The position numbers and the translations under genes are program-made. Under the pieces are notes generated by a model. That model saw nothing but the letters and a program-made list of their open reading frames with translations, searched no databases and was not told where the DNA came from. DNA of 64,000 nucleotides. It comes from Halarcobacter bivalviorum. GTDB taxonomy: Bacteria > Campylobacterota > Campylobacteria > Campylobacterales > Arcobacteraceae. The stretch lies in assembly GCF_003346815.1 (NCBI RefSeq), contig NZ_CP031217.1:1240001-1304000 (forward strand), read 5' to 3'. Shown here piece after piece: positions 62,467-64,000 of this stretch. How positions within the stretch are numbered: the first letter of the stretch is position 1; every line of letters begins with the position of its first letter.

Positions 62467-63397
62467 TATTTTTCTTTTCTAATAGGTTATTTAGCCAAAC
62501 CATTACACCTTTTTGAGCATGTAATCTATTTTCAGCCTCTTCAAATACTAAGCTTTGGTTTCCTTCAATTACATCAGGACTTACTTCATAACCTCTATAA
62601 GCTGGTAAACAATGTAAGAAAATTGCATTTGAAGTTCCTAATTTCATCATCTCTTCATCTACAATATATCCATCAAAATCTTTTAATCTTTGCTCTTTTT
62701 CATCTTCTTGACCCATAGAAACCCAAGTATCAGTTGTAATAATAGTAGCATTTTTACATGCTTCTTTAGGATCATTTCCAACAATAATTTTAGCACCAGA
62801 TTCTTTTGCAAAAGTTAGAGCATCATTTAAAATATTTTCATCTACTTCATAACCTTTTGGAGTAGCTATTCTAAGTTCAAATCCTAGTTTTGAAGCTAAC
62901 ATAAGCCATGAATGAGCTAGATTATTTCCATCTCCAATATAAGCAACTACTAAATTTTTTTCTAGTCCTGCTTCTTGTATTGTCATATAATCAGCCATAA
63001 GTTGTACCGGATGATATTCATTTGTAAGTCCATTAATAACTGGAACTTTAGAATATTTAGCAAATTCTTCAATTTTTGATTGTTCAAAAGTTCGAATCAT
63101 AACCATATCAACCATACTAGATACAACTCTTGCTGTATCTGACATAGGTTCTCCTCTTCCTAATTGAATATCATTTGAAGATAAAAAAAGACCAATTCCA
63201 CCTAATTGGTAAATACCTACTTCAAAGCTAACTCTTGTTCTTGTACTTGATTTTTCAAAAATCATCCCTAATGCTTTTTTAGGCATATAGTCTTTAAAAA
63301 CTCTATTTTTAGTCTCTTTTTTTATTTTATGTGCTACTTCTAAAATCTCTAAAATTTCTTCTTTTGAATAATCTTTTAATGTTAAAAAATGTCTCAT
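62459..63397 (-). CDS. argF: Ornithine carbamoyltransferase
   Basis: ArgF (312 residues) makes citrulline from ornithine and carbamoyl phosphate. The carbamoyl phosphate site is [15 protein letters not shown]. The ornithine-binding motif is [12 protein letters not shown], with [19 protein letters not shown] between. AAAGGGG precedes the ATG. It sits between hemN and purE, not in an arg operon. argG is 15 kb away. Confidence 0.96.
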   Translation of the reverse strand: MRHFLTLKDYSKEEILEILEVAHKIKKETKNRVFKDYMPKKALGMIFEKSSTRTRVSFEVGIYQLGGIGLFLSSNDIQLGRGEPMSDTARVVSSMVDMVMIRTFEQSKIEEFAKYSKVPVINGLTNEYHPVQLMADYMTIQEAGLEKNLVVAYIGDGNNLAHSWLMLASKLGFELRIATPKGYEVDENILNDALTFAKESGAKIIVGNDPKEACKNATIITTDTWVSMGQEDEKEQRLKDFDGYIVDEEMMKLGTSNAIFLHCLPAYRGYEVSPDVIEGNQSLVFEEAENRLHAQKGVMVWLNNLLEKKNND

Positions 63398-63463
63398 CGG
63401 GTACCCCTTTATAATAAAAGCACAAATTATATATTAAGTGCCTTTACTTTAACTTATATTGTT

Positions 63464-63994
63464 TTATTTTTTTTTAGGCATTTGCTCTAAATATTTTTTG
63501 TATTTTAATTCATCTAGTTTTTCAATTTTTGCATTTACTTCATCTAGCATCTCTTGTTTATATTCAGCTACTTTTTTTCTAATCTCTTTAGATTTAATAC
63601 CAATCATTTGTGCAGCTAAGATACCTGCATTTTTAGCTCCATTTACTGCAACAGTTGCAACTGGAACTCCCCCTGGCATTTGTACAATTGATAATAAAGA
63701 ATCCATTCCTTCTAAGTTAGAACCTTTAACTGGAACTCCTACTACTGGAAGTGCTGTCATTGAAGCTACCATACCTGGTAAGTGTGCTGCTCCACCAGCT
63801 CCTGCTACAATAACTCTTAAACCTCTTTTTTCTGCACCAGTAGCATAATTAACTAATCTTTCTGGTGTTCTATGTGCTGAAACAATTGTTACTTCATATT
63901 CAATTCCAAATTTTTCACACATCTCTGCGGCAGCACTCATAACTGGTAAGTCAGAGTCACTTCCCATAATAATTCCTACTAGTGGCTTACTCAT
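63464..63994 (-). CDS. purE: N5-carboxyaminoimidazole ribonucleotide mutase PurE
   Basis: PurE (176 residues) rearranges N5-CAIR to CAIR in purine synthesis. The start at 63994 reads [20 protein letters not shown], the family N-terminus with the phosphate-binding [33 protein letters not shown] and VGVPVKG are conserved, and the C-terminal helix is slightly longer than in E. coli. The gene is complete, six bases inside the right edge. Confidence 0.96.
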   Translation of the reverse strand: MSKPLVGIIMGSDSDLPVMSAAAEMCEKFGIEYEVTIVSAHRTPERLVNYATGAEKRGLRVIVAGAGGAAHLPGMVASMTALPVVGVPVKGSNLEGMDSLLSIVQMPGGVPVATVAVNGAKNAGILAAQMIGIKSKEIRKKVAEYKQEMLDEVNAKIEKLDELKYKKYLEQMPKKK

Positions 63995-64000
63995 ACTTTT

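Noticed and set aside
1-64000. tRNA genes
   Set aside because: No cloverleaf with a GGTTCGAATCC-like T arm followed by CCA was seen on either strand in the intergenic regions.

Overview
The window is AT-rich chromosomal DNA from a Campylobacterota (Epsilonproteobacteria) species, most likely an Arcobacter-like member of the Arcobacteraceae. The assignment rests on the low GC content, the single fused CcsB-CcsA cytochrome c biogenesis protein, the dimeric (MazG-fold) dUTPase, scattered rather than operonic trp and arg genes, and the many OmpR-type regulators, receiver-only proteins and GGDEF proteins. This is inference from gene content. No rRNA or tRNA gene was found to confirm it.

Positions 1 to about 14,550 look like an accessory island. 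It opens with the C-terminal end of a tyrosine recombinase. A tight four-gene operon follows (561-7535): hsdM, hsdS, a McrB-like AAA+ NTPase carrying an N-terminal methyltransferase-like domain, and a McrC-like PD-(D/E)xK nuclease carrying a C-terminal domain with the Rx4H motif of HEPN ribonucleases. No hsdR is present in the window. The likely reading is a restriction-modification hybrid in which a McrBC-type motor-nuclease replaces HsdR, possibly with an RNase back-up. Downstream are about 800 bp of GC-elevated, hairpin-rich DNA ending in a terminator-like hairpin (candidate structured RNA), an AlpA/Xis-like HTH gene, and a large inverted repeat. Next come an orphan gene, a coiled-coil plus zeta-like kinase pair that could be a toxin-antitoxin module, two calcineurin-type phosphoesterases, two tiny orphans, a second HEPN-motif protein, a tandem array of 12-bp repeats and a last orphan gene.

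From aroE (14,557) to purE (63,994) the content is core chromosome. It includes aroE, pgeF, malic enzyme, purU and trmL, and a Na/Pi cotransporter. A two-component system precedes a TonB receptor, a polyferredoxin and ExbB-ExbD-TonB (20,979-27,605), which is probably one metal-acquisition unit. Then follow ccsBA, cmoB, two paralogous GGDEF proteins, an MBL-fold hydrolase, a DUF455 ferritin-like protein, trpB, dnaJ, recR, dUTPase, a signalling cluster (43,007-45,291), argG, trpD, tsaE, lptB, kdsB, polA, a second signalling cluster (56,419-58,881), lgt, an Fe-S reductase, hemN, argF and purE.

Two intergenic regions carry four direct repeats at an exact 11-bp period: upstream of malic enzyme and upstream of the TonB receptor. 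That is the spacing expected for OmpR-family operators. Four genes (the Na/Pi cotransporter, cmoB, recR and the S4 protein) have TATAAT only 5-7 nt before the start codon and no Shine-Dalgarno, which suggests leaderless mRNAs. Many convergent or terminal genes end in clear hairpins, several with a UUCG loop.
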